Of a stretch of DNA of 64,000 bases, positions 23,963 to 35,515 are shown in pieces. The notes under the pieces were generated by a model, which made no database searches, had not been told where the DNA came from, and saw nothing but the letters and a program-made list of their open reading frames with translations. The translations under genes were made by a program, and so were the position numbers. Location: the NCBI GenBank assembly GCA_000934385.1, contig KN880489.1, forward strand, positions 1 through 64,000. The letters run 5' to 3'. The first letter of the stretch is position 1. Every line of letters begins with the position of its first letter. This DNA comes from Cylindrobasidium torrendii FP15055 ss-10 (lineage: Eukaryota; Basidiomycota; Agaricomycetes; Agaricales; Physalacriaceae).

Positions 23963-23970
23963 TATATAAA
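23963..23970 (+). promoter_or_regulatory. TATA box of ribonuclease T2 gene
   Basis: A canonical TATATAAA lies 53 bp upstream of the ATG at 24016. It favours that Met over the in-frame Met at 23983, which would lie almost at the expected transcription start. Confidence 0.75.
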
Positions 23971-24015
23971 GGGCCAAAGCTCATGGTTTCAATGCCACTG
24001 TTGCACCTCTCAGCT

Positions 24016-25123
24016 ATGTCTTCTTCCAAGTCGGTCCTCATAGTGTCCACAATGGCGGTCGCAGTGCGCGCAGCCAATCTGCTCAGCACCGCTCCCAGCC
24101 TCTTGAGTTGCCTGTCCCAAGAGCCTGTGTATTCGTGCGAAAACACAACGGCCATTGCCAACACATGTTGTTCTCCGACGCCAGGCGGTCTTGTTCTGCA
24201 GACACAATTCTGGAGCACGTACACTGGACTCGAGGAGGAAGGGCAGTTGCTACCAGAGCAGAGTTGGACCATTCATGGGCTGTGGCCGGACAACTGTGAC
24301 GGGTGCGCGCATGGTTTCTGGGTATGTTGCATGAGAATTGACACTCACGTCGAGGTCCTACGAATCGTACTGTGACCTTACTCGCCAGTACGATCCCATA
24401 CCTTCTCCAGCAAATCTTTCGGATGGAACGGTCGTTCCTGCGTATGACGGCCCCGGGGTTGACACATTCATTGCTGAATTTGGTCGCTTTGACCAGCTGG
24501 AGTTTATGAACAAATATTGGATCAACCAAAAATTCCCAAACGTTGACTTATGGGCGCACGAGGTTCGCATCGCATATCAAATATAACGCACGCACTCACC
24601 AGCGTATCAGTTTTCAAAGCACGCGACGTGCACATCCACGTTTGATGTCGCATGCTACGGTGAGAACTACACTGAACATGCCGACGTTGTCAATTTCTTC
24701 GACGCGACGATCCGTGCCTTTGTTCAATACCCTACCTATGACATGCTTGCCGCGTGAGTCCGTCGATTCTGCTCACCAATCACTCTCTCATCCACCCCAT
24801 TAGCTTTGGAATTGTCCCTTCCAACACAACGACCTATAGCCTTGACCAAATCACTTCGGCACTGAAGTCACAGACCGGCGCTGTCCCCTTCCTTGGATGC
24901 CAGAATAAGACTGCATTAACGGAGGTCTGGTACTTCAGCCACGTCTATGGCACGGTAAGTATTGTTTCCCACGGAGTTCCTTCACGAAACTGAGTGAACA
25001 TAGGAACAATATGGCACTTACAAAACCCTCGATTCGACTACAAACACAACCTGTTCGCACACCGAGGGTATTTGGTATTACGAGAGGAGTACTGGCTCGG
25101 AGCACGAAGTCCGTAGCCTGTAG
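24016..25123 (+). CDS. Secreted ribonuclease T2
   Basis: An RNase T2 family endoribonuclease that cuts single-stranded RNA through 2',3'-cyclic phosphates, in vacuole or medium. The start MSSSKSVLIVSTMAVAVRAA is a signal peptide. Catalytic motif CAS I is intact in SWTIHGLWPDNCDG (His). CAS II is split by an intron: DLWAHE joins to FSKHATC, keeping the Glu and His. Paired Cys residues typical of the fungal form are present: LSCLSQ, YSCENT and NTCCSPTPGG. The four introns include a first one with the uncommon donor GTGCGC. The last exon ends SEHEVRSL and a stop at 25123. The length of about 280 residues lacks the long C-terminal extension seen in some ascomycete members. CFD1 follows on the same strand after 180 bp. 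Confidence 0.9.
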
Positions 25124-25303
25124 TTTACAGTAATTTGGGACCAGTTTGGGGCGTGGTGTTAACGATGCCAATTAATGTGACCAAGCGTCACGCTTGCTTT
25201 TGATCTGAAATTCAATCAGTCAGCCGTATCTCATGGTCATTTCAATCCTTTTTCGTCAACCACGACCTCTACACATCCCACAGCCGCTTCCAAGCCGACC
25301 GAA

Positions 25304-26220
25304 ATGGAGGACACACCAATTTCACGTCGCCTAAAGTCTGTCAAGAATATTATCATCGTCCTTTCGGGCAAGGGTGGGGTTGGCAAGTCATCTGTCACAA
25401 CGCAGCTTGCGCTCAGCCTGTATGCGAGCTCTCCGGCTGCAAGAGTCGGCATACTCGATGTTGACTTGACTGGCCCCTCTATTCCTCGGATGCTTGGAGT
25501 GGATGGTCACGGTGTGCACCAGAGCACGGACGGATGGGTGCCAGTCTACGCGGACGGAAGCCAGGCGCGGCTGGCTTGCATGAGCGTCGGTTTTCTCTTG
25601 AAGAACAAGGGGGACTCTGTCGTTTGGAGAGGGCCCAAAAAGAACGGGATGATCAGACAATTTCTGAGCGATGTTCGATGGGGCGAATTGGACTATCTGG
25701 TCATCGACACCCCGCCAGGTGAGTTTGCATCTCGCATACAACTCGTCTGAGAGTGCCGACACTCCATGTAGGGACTTCCGACGAGCATCTATCGTTAATG
25801 GAGCATTTAGCTCCCATCCATTCACGCCTTTCCTCCGTCATTGTGACCACCCCCCAAGCTGTTGCTCTGGTCGATGTTATGAAGTGCGTTTCCTTCACAC
25901 GCACGGTGAATCTCCCCGTTCTTGGAGTCATTGAAAACATGAGTGGATACGTCTGTCCTTGCTGCGGTGAAATCAGCAATGTATTTTCGACCGGAGGTGG
26001 TGAGTCTATCGCGAAACGAGAAAACATGCCGTTCTTGGGAAGCCTACCCATCGACACCGAGCTTGTAACCCTCCTCGACGCCAGCGACCAAGAAGAAAAG
26101 ACGATTCCCGTCACCAATGCCGACGCTTTGCCTTCCTTCAAGTTGATGGAGAGTTACAAGCGCACGGCCTCGTCGAAGATATTTGAAGGCATGGCCGGGA
26201 TGATTATCGAAAAGCTGTAA
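25304..26220 (+). CDS. CFD1: Cytosolic Fe-S cluster assembly factor CFD1 (NUBP2)
   Basis: CFD1 pairs with NBP35 as the P-loop scaffold on which cytosolic and nuclear iron-sulphur clusters are built. Two exons (25304-25718, 25772-26220) give 287 residues. The deviant Walker A is [20 protein letters not shown]. The switch region is [15 protein letters not shown], and Walker B/switch II reads [15 protein letters not shown], formed across the intron. The C-terminal [16 protein letters not shown] carries the CxxC that binds the bridging 4Fe-4S cluster with the partner subunit. There is no N-terminal four-Cys ferredoxin-like motif, which separates CFD1/NUBP2 from NBP35/NUBP1. The length matches the family. 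Confidence 0.95.
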
Positions 26221-26936
26221 AGCTGGCTCACGCGGTACGTTCGTCCATGGCACCGGAGATATTGAGAGATTTATTTCATTATCATAGATTTTGCGAATCT
26301 CATCCGACAGTGCAGCAGAACATGATGCCCGCCATGCATGGCCTCGAGGTTTGTTGCTCTGCCTCGTTGCTCAGGGTCGTGTGGTGAGGTCGGGGGCGTG
26401 GCTGGTAATGTGTCCGACAAAGATGCTGATTGTCGAACAAGGCAAGATAAAGAGCTTTTGCGGAGGGTTGTACGTGATAGAAAGCCAGATATGTAGCAGC
26501 ACAACTTGAAAGCGTAAACAAGGATCTGATGGAGACTTGGGGCGTGTTGTTCTGCAGGCAGCGACTATATTCTATCGTCCTGGCTTGTGCAATGCTGAGT
26601 ACACGGTTGGTACTACTTAGCTGGTACACGGCAAAGTCTGGAGGCGAGATGCGAATCCAGGGTAGCTAAGTCAAGTGTAATGGGTTGCATAATGCACGTG
26701 CCGGTTGGACTCCAAAAAGAGAAAATGGAATTACTTACACGAGGTGTCTTTCTTGTCCCGCCCTCTCATGCCATAAATTCGGACTGCGAGGAATCCCCCA
26801 CCGAACATACTTCTTTCCGACCCCGCCAAGGCGACCCGCGACCCACGACCTGCGGGAGATCCATTCCACGACAACTCAAGCGACGACGACGACCTAACGA
26901 ACCTCACCCGCGAATACTCTTGGTGCGTGCGCCAGC
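26221..26936. other. Intergenic region upstream of the RRM gene
   Basis: About 715 bases contain the 3' flank of CFD1 and the 5' flank of the RRM gene. Small frames on both strands show no recognisable motif. No TATA box is evident near 26937. Confidence 0.45.
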
Positions 26937-28397
26937 ATGCACGACAAAGCAGAAAATCTCATTAATATCTGTGCAGCGCCCCCGCAAAATATGCACGACA
27001 TCCCGTACACCCTTCCTGAAGAAGACCCGTTTAACATCACGCCTGCGCTGCCCTCGCGTCGCCACCGCCACCGCACCAGTTTATTTCACCAGTGGCTCTC
27101 TGAACAACAACTGTACGCGACCACGCTCGAGGGCATTCCGGACGCATCCGCGGAGGAAGACAGCGACAGGAGAGCCGACGCGGCCGTGTCACTTCTACAA
27201 CCGCCGGCCCCAATCAATCCCAATGGATCCGCTGTGACCCTTGAAAGCTACGATCTCGTAGACGACGATGATATCCCCCAGGGCTTAGATCTTTTACCAG
27301 TGCGTGAATAGTCCGCGTCTGTGACTGGGTCAGCTGACCGGGTTGCAGCCACCATCAACACCCTCGCGCAGCAGGACGTCGCGACTTTTCTCGACGCCGC
27401 CCTCGATTCGCAATCTCCACATTGGCTTCCGTCAGAGCCAAATTTCCTCGCGCCCGCAGACACCCGTAGCGACGACATCCTCCCCACTGCGACCGTCACT
27501 CTTGCCGTCGCGGTCTGGATCTATCAAAGGCTTCTCCACCCACGCCCGTTCATTTAGTGCAGGAGCCGCGAGTGTTACCCCTTCCGATTCATCAGCGCTT
27601 CCTTCACCCGTGCGCAAGCGCCGCCCCAGTGTCTTCGGCCACTTTCCATCACCAAGTACACTATCTGTCCAGCCGTCCGAGACGGCGTACACTCCATCCC
27701 GACCCAGCCTATCCTCGACAAACACTCACACGTCAACGACCATCACCGACCTGACCACGCCCCTCTCCAAGGTGTCGTTCTCTGAACCATTTCCCGAGCC
27801 AATACGAGCCAGGAGTATGTCCCACGGTCCCCTCCTCTACGACTGGCGTGAGGACGGCACCGACGTACTCTCTGAAGCTGACGCCGTCACCGAACGTGCT
27901 TCTACACCTGGCACTATCGTCACCAATGGCTCTCGGAAGCTGAAGAAGCCTCGCAGTGCGAGGGCACCATTGTCGACAACGTTCTGCGCCGATGCGAACT
28001 TACCTCCAACGGACAAGCCACACGTTGCTTTTTCTTCCGGCTCCAAGGGAAAGAGCAGCTCGATGCCTCGTGTGTCCTTCCCTTCGCTTAGCTCGCGGAG
28101 CCAGAAGAAGAAGAAACTCGTCATCAGTGGCATTTCCGTTTACGACGTCAAACGGTTCGACGGTGCTAGGCAGTGGTGTGAAACCTTTGGTGAAGTCGAA
28201 CGGATCGTTCGTATGCCCAACGGCGACCTCCATGTCCACTTTCAGAAAGCAGAGGTGGCGGATACTGTACGTTTGCCTGACATTCGTGTTCATGTATACC
28301 TACTTACACCTACCAGGTCTGTCGATTGCGCGCCAAGGTGTACATCGCTGGCGTGGGGAGTGTTGACCTATCCTGGTACACTGGCAGTAAGCGCTAA
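26937..28397 (+). CDS. RRM-domain protein with disordered N-terminus, 453 aa
   Basis: Three exons (26937-27299, 27349-28266, 28317-28397) sum to 453 residues. The first 350 residues are Ser/Pro/Thr-rich and basic, with many phosphorylatable sites (RPSVFGHFPSPSTLS, TPVATTSSPLRP). The C-terminal 80 residues read KKKLVISGISVYDVKRFDGA, then ARQWCETFGEVERIVRMPNG, then DLHVHFQKAEVADT joined across an intron to VCRLRAKVYIAGVGSVDLSW. This has the beta-alpha-beta-beta-alpha-beta spacing of an RNA recognition motif, though the aromatic RNP1 residues are weak (DLHVHF). The RNA target is unknown. A degenerate RRM used for protein binding is an alternative. The final exon is short and ends the protein just after the last beta strand. 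Confidence 0.75.
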
Positions 28398-29127
28398 TAT
28401 CTGTAGCCGCCATGCCCTCACGGTAAGCTGGCATCACGTCCATCTCACCCCCCATGAGCTAACCTTGCCCTAGGACAACACTGTATTACTACCACTACTC
28501 TAATATCGGACACGAACACAAAAACGACCATTCAGCAAACCATGACCGGCGTCTGTAAAAAGACATCCCTTATGCATATCGTCTTACCAGACGACATTAC
28601 GCCGTACGTGATCCATCTTGAAGCTGTAACCTGGTTACTGAATCCTTTCCAGTACGGTACCATGCGACTCACACCTAGTCTTTCATCGAATCCATATCTT
28701 ACTCGCCCTGGTACTTATCGAACGCACACCTAATCTTTCTTGGGAACTGTTTTCGCTACATACTGCACGGACGACAGTGCATCCTTATACCCATTCATGC
28801 GCATTTTATCTTCCATAATCTGCGGGTGCCACATATCATGACCAGCATTTGTACCACACCCATCCATCCATCCTGCATTCATCCATGGACCTATACCACA
28901 TTTTTGTTCTTACCTGTCTTCGGGCAGGCGTCGTTGTGCTTTTGCTACAGTCTCGTTCGATTCGGTTGTATAGACTATGTAACATTTCCTCTACACAATT
29001 CACATGGCTCCGTCTCTAAAAAGGCTATTGTAGTTCATAGGTGCATAAGATTCTGAGCATTTAGGCATTGTTAAAATGATATACAATCTACTTCATGGGC
29101 ATAAACATAAATTTAAAAGAAGGCAAC
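28398..29127. other. Convergent 3' flanks
   Basis: About 730 bases between the convergent RRM and disordered-protein genes hold only short frames. The sequence is AT-richer than the coding parts and likely contains both 3' UTRs. Nothing else is seen. Confidence 0.5.
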
Positions 29128-30522
29128 TTAGTTTGAGGGATGGAGGATTTCAGTGGGTGCGTATCGCAGGGTACGGCTCCTAGGATAATTGAGAGGGAAT
29201 GGCTGGTACTGTTCGCTGGGATCGTACCGGCTGATCACAGGTGCCTCCTCTACAGGTGCCTCGACACGCACCCCCGTGGTGCTGAGAAGATATTCGGCGA
29301 CATATGCCTCAGACGGTGTTGGTGATAGAGAGACTTGACGCGAGCCCAAGGCGACGGTTCCGCCAGCTTGGACGGGAAGTGGCATGGTGAGGGCTGGGAG
29401 AATGCCGTTCGATGGTTCATCCGTGGCAAGATATGGATGTTCGCTCATATGGTCCCACGAACGCGAGCGGCTGCGCTCTTGTACGACATCCTCGTCTACC
29501 TCTTCGATTGTGTTCAATGGCTGCTGGAGCGCAGGAGCGGGGGCGATGGTGAAGAGGTTCAAGTCTTGCGAAACCGGCAGACGCTGTGCGTGAGCGCCAG
29601 GAAGAATGACTGCTGCAGGACGCAAGTGGAAGACCGAGCCTCCAGGCGTGTGCCGGATCGGAGACGAGGGAGCGCCTGCGCTGGATGTGCTTGGTTCGCG
29701 CGACAACGCGTCCGAGGGCGTAACAAGAGGCAGCCCGTCGAATGCTTGATCGACATCCAGCTGCTGGAGGTCCTCTGCGTCTGAAAAGTCAGACAAAGAA
29801 CCGTACGATGCTTGTACGGCACCAGAACCAGGCTGTGGGAGAGAGAAAATGCGCCGGACATGGGGCTTGCGAGGCGCTGCGGGCACCAACAAAGCCCGTT
29901 TCATCATCGCCTGTGCAGGCGTGCGGGGGAGGTCATGTTCGACAGACGGTCCCTCGTTTGGTGTATCCGGCTGGGGCGTAATCCTGCCACTGCTGCTGCC
30001 AGTAAAGCTTGGCGTACGGCGCAGTGAGTCGACTGCTCTTTGTGTGCGCTCCAGCGAGTGCTGCGCGGCTACTTCCAGACGCTGGAGATTATTAGAGCTC
30101 TGTCGACGACGAGGATAAGGCGCAGAGTCGGGTGTTATCGGTACCGGGTCAGCAATGTAGGACAGCGACGGCCCAGTCTGTATCCCCTGGGAGGTGGTCT
30201 GCCGTTCTTGGGGGTATGGAGAGTGGCGCACACTGTGCTTGGAGGTACCGCTGCGCATAGGACCACCTGGTGTCGGCGAGGAAGGTGGTGGGGGACGGTT
30301 GTGCACACGTCGGAGAGAGGAGCTAGAGTCTGCAGGAGGCTGCGAACGTCTTAGCTCTTCTTCATCCCTTTCATCGTGGCTGGTCACCCCAGCGGGCTCA
30401 TTACTCACCACGTCCGCCTCCGCCTCCGCCTCCTGTCCTTCTTTCTTTGAGCGCGGCCTCAACACCATCGGGTGACGCGCCTCTGCCTGTTTGCGAACAC
30501 GAGATGTACGAATCTGGCCCAT
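29128..30522 (-). CDS. Disordered protein of unknown function, about 464 aa
   Basis: A single open frame with no need for introns. A larger frame begins at 30702, but a TATA box at 30599-30605 implies transcription starts downstream of that, making the Met at 30522 (MGQIRTSRVRKQAEARHPMV) the likely start. The N-terminus is basic, then acidic (EGQEAEAEADVV). The rest is Pro/Ser/Arg-rich with SP/TP sites such as RTPSFTGSSSGRITPQPDTP. A more conserved-looking patch, RRIFSLPQPGSGAVQASYGS, is followed by SLSDFSDAEDLQQLDVDQAF. The C-terminus ends in YPRSRTLRYAPTEILHPSN. I do not recognise a family; there are no membrane segments or catalytic motifs. Confidence 0.7.
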   Translation of the reverse strand: MGQIRTSRVRKQAEARHPMVLRPRSKKEGQEAEAEADVVSNEPAGVTSHDERDEEELRRSQPPADSSSSLRRVHNRPPPPSSPTPGGPMRSGTSKHSVRHSPYPQERQTTSQGIQTGPSLSYIADPVPITPDSAPYPRRRQSSNNLQRLEVAAQHSLERTQRAVDSLRRTPSFTGSSSGRITPQPDTPNEGPSVEHDLPRTPAQAMMKRALLVPAAPRKPHVRRIFSLPQPGSGAVQASYGSLSDFSDAEDLQQLDVDQAFDGLPLVTPSDALSREPSTSSAGAPSSPIRHTPGGSVFHLRPAAVILPGAHAQRLPVSQDLNLFTIAPAPALQQPLNTIEEVDEDVVQERSRSRSWDHMSEHPYLATDEPSNGILPALTMPLPVQAGGTVALGSRQVSLSPTPSEAYVAEYLLSTTGVRVEAPVEEAPVISRYDPSEQYQPFPLNYPRSRTLRYAPTEILHPSN

Positions 30523-30598
30523 CTCCAATTTGTTAGCTGCTGCCGGGATAGGGTGTGTGGGATGTGAAAAAGAACAACTGGGAGTGGGGATGAAAGGC

Positions 30599-30605
30599 AT
30601 ATATA
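30599..30605 (-). promoter_or_regulatory. TATA box of the disordered-protein gene
   Basis: On the minus strand the sequence reads CTATATATG, about 77 bp above the ATG at 30522. This is the only strong core-promoter element nearby and argues against the longer upstream reading frame. Confidence 0.55.
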
Positions 30606-31086
30606 GTCCCTTGAGACGGCCCATCTGCTGTGACGACCCTTTGTCCAAACGAAAGGCCCTTTGTGACGGCACATCTTGATCGACACAATGAATGAATGAC
30701 AATGACCACCCAAATCAGTAGCATCGAGCGTCCACTAAACAATCAGGATTCGGTTTCTGGCCCCTTTAGGGTGGCAACACGCTGTGCCAGGGGAGGCCTA
30801 TTGTTGACAACCGGGCGCGTTTTGCTTTCACGTTCCATTGTCTTCTCCAATTCGGGTTTCGGGTGAAAATGAGGCGGGTAACACTAGTTTCTACTCGCAT
30901 ATGCGCTGTCCATCGTAGTCGGGATGTGGAATTGATCGTATGCACGTGGAAGCCAGTCCATTGAACTTCATTCGAATTTCCAGTGGCGTCGAGCAATACG
31001 CATTGATTCCTATTATTGTACAAAATCCACAAGCAACGAAAGAAATCACCAAGAAGTCCATGCATGTTGTCGAGTATCGGCGGGTT

Positions 31087-32973
31087 TCAAACGTCAGCCC
31101 ATCCACCTTCGTCAAGTTTGTAGGACGCTTCGCTTTCTGGGCGATCCGGGCTATCCACAAGCTTCGCGACACGCTCCTCGGCGCGACCTATATACAATGA
31201 GCCAGTTTCGCCTGCGCATAGCAATGATATCACCTTTGCGCAGGAAAATTCTGGTTGCAGATGCATGGGAAAGAATATGACCACCGATAGGTTTGAGAGC
31301 ACCTCCAGCCACGAAGGTCATTGTCGCTCCAGGATCGGCTATCGACTGCTGTGAGTTCCAACATCCAAATGGAGGGATAAACAACCCACATTGGACTTGG
31401 TTTGTCATAAGAACAGCAACCTTTCGTCGGCGATGTCAGGGCTTATCGAGGGCTCAGGAATATTCATACACACATTGAACTCTTCCGAGAGTTTGCTTAG
31501 TTTGGACAACATTTGTGCAAGCTGTAGAAACCCGTGAGTGTCGAATAAAATCAATAGCAGGTACAGACTTTCTGCTGACGCTCACTAAGCTCGCCTCGAC
31601 CACTGTAGTCAACACGAAAAAGTGCCATGATGCTGTCGACGATCTAGATGCCGGTGAGAACGAGGATGGGTACGACTCGAAGTTCCCACTAGTAGCCTAA
31701 AGTCCTTGTCCTCAGCGAAGCGCATCGAGCATTCGTTGATGAGCTCCATCTAGCCCTGTCAGCTCAAAGCAGGAGCAGGATACCGTAAATTATCTAACCT
31801 GATGTTCGCTATTGAAGGCACGAGCTGGAAAGCATGAGCACGAATGTCTGGAACGAACGACTCAAAGGTGGCACCATAGAGGATGTTTTCAAGAGCCATG
31901 TTGCCATCGACGCCAAATCGTTCAGCGACGGACTTGATTCGGTCGGGACGAAATGTGCCTAGTCTGAGATGAGACAAAAGCAGTGGGTGTTGTTGTATCG
32001 AACCTTCAGTATCGATGTAAGCAACCTAAAGGAATCTCAGCAAGAGATCGAGTTCATGCAAGCCAGCCCCACTTTTCCCGACGCTCCGCCCATGTCAGGT
32101 GGAAGCTGAGCGACTACGCTCATTGTATGCGCGAGTTGAGTCTTCCCAGTGCGATATTCGCCGTAAACTGGGATGCGTTGAGGACAAGGGAGAACGAGAG
32201 AGAGTCTAAGGACCTTCTGACACGGATTGAGACATGATTCCACCTAGGAAGAATGTCAGCAATCAACTAGTAACGACTCTGCTTCCAAAGCACCTCCCAA
32301 GATGGCGTCCACCGACTTGCTCCCAGTGCTGATGACCGTAACGCGCTTCCTCTTTTCCTGAACCTCGACACCAGTGGCAAACGAGGATCCCTGAGTTCAG
32401 TGTCAGTGCGTATGAGAATTAGCTTCAGGAAGCACGAAGTGATGCGAACAAGGATTTTATGGGCCGCTTCCTAGAGAATATGAGCCGGGCATCGCCAAAT
32501 GGGATGGGATAATGCACCTTGATCTTGTCGACTTTAGCTTCAGACATTCCCTGCGAGTATCTAAGCATGGCGCGCGACGACAGAGGCGCTCAAGTAGGCA
32601 CCTTGATCTTGAGAAGATTTCGACGAGTTGTCATGTTGACGCCGGAAACCGTATTGATTGCAGCGCTCTAAACAAGATCTGGTCTCTCGACGTGTTCAGA
32701 TGCGATACGACCCACCTTGAGCTTCACAATATCTTGGACATTGATCCCCTTCGAGGCTGCCAGTTAAAAACCGGTATATATGCGTTGTATTTCGACGGAC
32801 GCACCTGACTCTGGAGTTCATCGACGCTGTCGAAAAAGATGCCAAGCTTTACGACATCAGCAAGGTCGACAGTGGTACGAAAGGAAATGTACCTCTTCCT
32901 CATCGGTGGGACTTCCTGGACGTGAGTTGTCTGGGGAGACATTTGCAAGAGAAGGTGCTTTGCGCGGCGGCAT
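31087..32973 (-). CDS. DMC1: Meiotic recombinase DMC1
   Basis: DMC1 is the meiosis-specific RecA/Rad51-family recombinase that forms filaments on single-stranded DNA for strand exchange between homologues. The gene is cut into many small exons. Readable pieces in order: [52 protein letters not shown] (helix-hairpin-helix); [30 protein letters not shown] (Walker A, formed by splicing before VYGEY); [37 protein letters not shown] (Walker B, also split by an intron); and [13 protein letters not shown] then [20 protein letters not shown]. It ends [10 protein letters not shown]. The GxNMTTRR helix and the GEYRTGKTQ box, with the absence of Rad51's longer N-terminus, support DMC1 rather than RAD51. 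The adjacent minus-strand gene ends 312 bp upstream. Confidence 0.92.
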
Positions 32974-33284
32974 TGATGGAAGTAAGAGAAAGAGGCGAGA
33001 ATTGTTTGGCACTGTGTGTGGATTCTGACAGCTTGTTGTGCTGAGTAGCCCGAGGGAAGCAAGAGAAGTTGCACGTGCCGCGACCCGAACAAGGAGTCCA
33101 GAGGGCTGCATAGTAGCGGTGTGCATTATAACATTCTGTAAATATTGGCCCTGTATAATCGCTCTGCAGCTCATCGCCGTGATACATGCACCTCTCTTGC
33201 GGTCTCAAGCACAGACCTAGCATCCACAGAGCGAAGGTTGAGGACAGTCACAACTGGGAAGTGGGAGATTAGACAAAGACAATA

Positions 33285-34330
33285 CTAGGACGGTAAACGC
33301 ATCTCACAATATGTGCAGACTGATGCCCACGCAAGATCTTGAGTATTCTCGTATATAAGAACCACCCCGTCTTCACGAATGGCAGAGTCAATGAACGCAG
33401 CGGCATTGAGAAGAGAGTTGAATGTGTAGTCGATGTAGCAGAAGGCTGCGGTAGTCTCTGGTTTGATGGTTCCAACGATGTGGGTGATACGCATTTCTTT
33501 CAGTAGGTGCGCAGCCTCTTTTGGATCAGTGCATGGTCTAAAAATATGGGTTAAATTACAGGAAATGGTAGACGAAGTCTTACTCTCTCATGTATATTCT
33601 CTCTGCGAACGCTACAGTAACATCCCTCCTGAGGAAAGACAATGGCCGCCGATGACGAGAAGAGCCCTTCTTCGTAGACGCGAAAACCTTGTCGGAAGGA
33701 GAAGAATCGTACGCGCATTCGTAAATGTCGAGTTGTTGCAAAAGCGGGGGGCTGATATGAATACCAGGACGTGCTAAATTCCGAATGTCAGCAAGTGGCA
33801 TATTACTGCTATCAACAGTGTTAAGGCGACCTTTGCGGACCACCTCCAATGCACCCTTGGCAGTCAGAGATTCTTTCTTTATCACTGTTGAGAAAGCGTC
33901 AGGCATTCGTCAGATATCGCAGAGTGGTGGGCCTGACAGTACGCAGCAGCGATAGTCGGCGCCCGCGACATCCCATGAGCGCCATGAATTAGAACAGCGC
34001 CTTTGTCATTCTTTGCATCTTCGATGAATTTGAAAGTAGTCGAGAATTGGCACAGCAAGTCGTCGATGTTGTCGTATTCAGGAATGATCAAGTGGTGATC
34101 AATAGACAGCCCAGTATCGGTCCTGTCCACGTTCGACGATACGGTGAGGACATGGGTAACCTTGTGCCTTTTCAAGATGACCTCTGAGCGGGCTTCGAGC
34201 ATGCTAGAGTTGGGTAGAGTGAGCCCAACGAGGCGATAAGATGAGTCGGCATCCCCTACTTTCCGATAAAGAGAAATCCAGGAAGGACCTCACTGACACG
34301 GTCGCGGATGAGATGATGGTCGAGAGACAT
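33285..34330 (-). CDS. Tandem dual-specificity-phosphatase-like protein, both domains degenerate
   Basis: I reconstruct 277 residues from five exons; the start MSLDHHLIRDRVSEVLPGFL and continuation FIGNMLEARSEVILKRHKVT match the opening of a DSP domain. In the active-site loop (residues 97-104) the sequence is HGAHGMSR, where the family has HCxxxxxR, so the catalytic Cys is Gly. The helix after it (APTIAAAYLIKKESLTAKGA) and LEVVRKARPGIHISPPLLQQ, then LDIYECAY, are normal. A second repeat begins at RIYMREPCTDPKEAAHLLKE, MRITHIVGTIKPET, and DGVVLIYENTQDLAWAS; its loop has lost Cys and Arg. Thus neither copy should be catalytic. It may bind phosphoproteins like STYX-type pseudophosphatases. The 3' end is uncertain: the stop at 33285 could be replaced by another exon. 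Confidence 0.75.
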
Positions 34331-34981
34331 GGAGCTATAATGAAGTGCAGGACGCCAAAGCCTTACTTATGTGCTCTATGCTGCTGCGCCTGCGTAAGGC
34401 AATGTTAAGGGGAATGGTGGTTCTAACTTGAAAGGCGTTTGCACCGCCACGGAACACCAACAACCGGACTCAAGAGCTCAAAGTCCGAGCATGTATCAAC
34501 CAAGCGCAGTAGCACTTGTCGCTCAGTCGCTCGCACGACGGCAGCAAGTTGGAAATGAAGAGTTTGGTGAGAGGATGTCTTGTGTCTCCCAGTTGATCGT
34601 TGCAGCACGACGTACAAGCTAGATTCCACATTTTGACCACGGAGAAGACGTTGCAGCGAAGAGGAAATTACATTTTCTCCCAGCGCTCGGTCGCCTATGT
34701 CTGCGAAAGGGCGACAAATCGGTCGCCACACTTGGGCATTGTTATTGACGTCGCGGGTTTCATGGATTACGGCAACAAGGCCCGATGATCGATTTAATCA
34801 TTGTGGGTAATAGCGCGTGGCTCTCGGCCGGCCCTGCTAAAATATGTAGACAGCAAAGTTATTTGTGCGTCTGCATTTGTGCCAGATTTGTACGCCTTGC
34901 TCGCGATCAGCCATTGCTCTCTGCTCTCACCCATCATCTACTACCCCGCCACATTTCTACCCACAGTTATCTCCGAAAAAA
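34331..34981. other. Divergent intergenic region
   Basis: About 650 bases between the pseudophosphatase gene and the small Ser-rich gene hold no supported gene. Only short frames without motifs are present on either strand. Confidence 0.5.
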
Positions 34982-35515
34982 ATGCCCAACTCCGGTGTCC
35001 ACTTTGAGTTGCCCAAGCCACCAGCCGACAGGCCTCGCAAGGCGAGTCAGCTCATTGTACTATTCGGCGTCGCTCACCTATCCAACTCCACAGCCCGCCG
35101 CCGTCTACCCCGCCGTGGCCCAATCCAAAGGGAGCACCGGTCAGCGCAAGGACTCACACGATCTACACTGGAAATGGAGCACGCTCTCTGCAGCTAGTTT
35201 TGAGCTCGGAGATGGCGAGATGGAGTCTGCGGTACGTCTGCACGTCATGTCACTCGCCAATGGCTGATTCTCGCGTAGACTGCCGTCAAGCACGCCCTCC
35301 GCGGATATCACCAGTCCCTCGTGAACCATATTGAAAGCGCCGCCTCAAAGTTGTCGTCCCCGCCAAACGGACATCACTTGCAGGCTACAGAACAGTCAGA
35401 GTGCAGCCAGGTTCCATCGGGGTACTCTGGATCCAGCGCATCGTACCAAGCAAGCTCTTCTGGGTCCAGCGCTAAGTCTTCCTCCATCTCAGAGGACCAT
35501 ATGCGCCGTGCTTGA
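34982..35515 (+). CDS. Small Ser-rich protein of unknown function
   Basis: The Met at 34982 opens MPNSGVHFELPKPPADRPRK. To reach the next coding frame (PAAVYPAVAQSKGSTGQRKD, then HDLHWKWSTLSAASFELGDG) a short intron must be removed. Either a GC-AG intron of about 50 nt after RPRK, or a 39 nt GT-AG intron a few codons later, keeps the frame; I cannot decide between them. A second intron (GTACGTC donor, CGTAG acceptor) leads to AVKHALRGYHQSLVNHIESA and a Ser-rich, acidic-ended tail finishing EDHMRRA. The product is about 140 residues. No family is recognised; the middle helix looks amphipathic. Confidence 0.55.

Noticed and set aside
31087..32973. RAD51 instead of DMC1
   Set aside because: The [13 protein letters not shown] helix, the [13 protein letters not shown] segment and the short N-terminus fit DMC1 better than RAD51.
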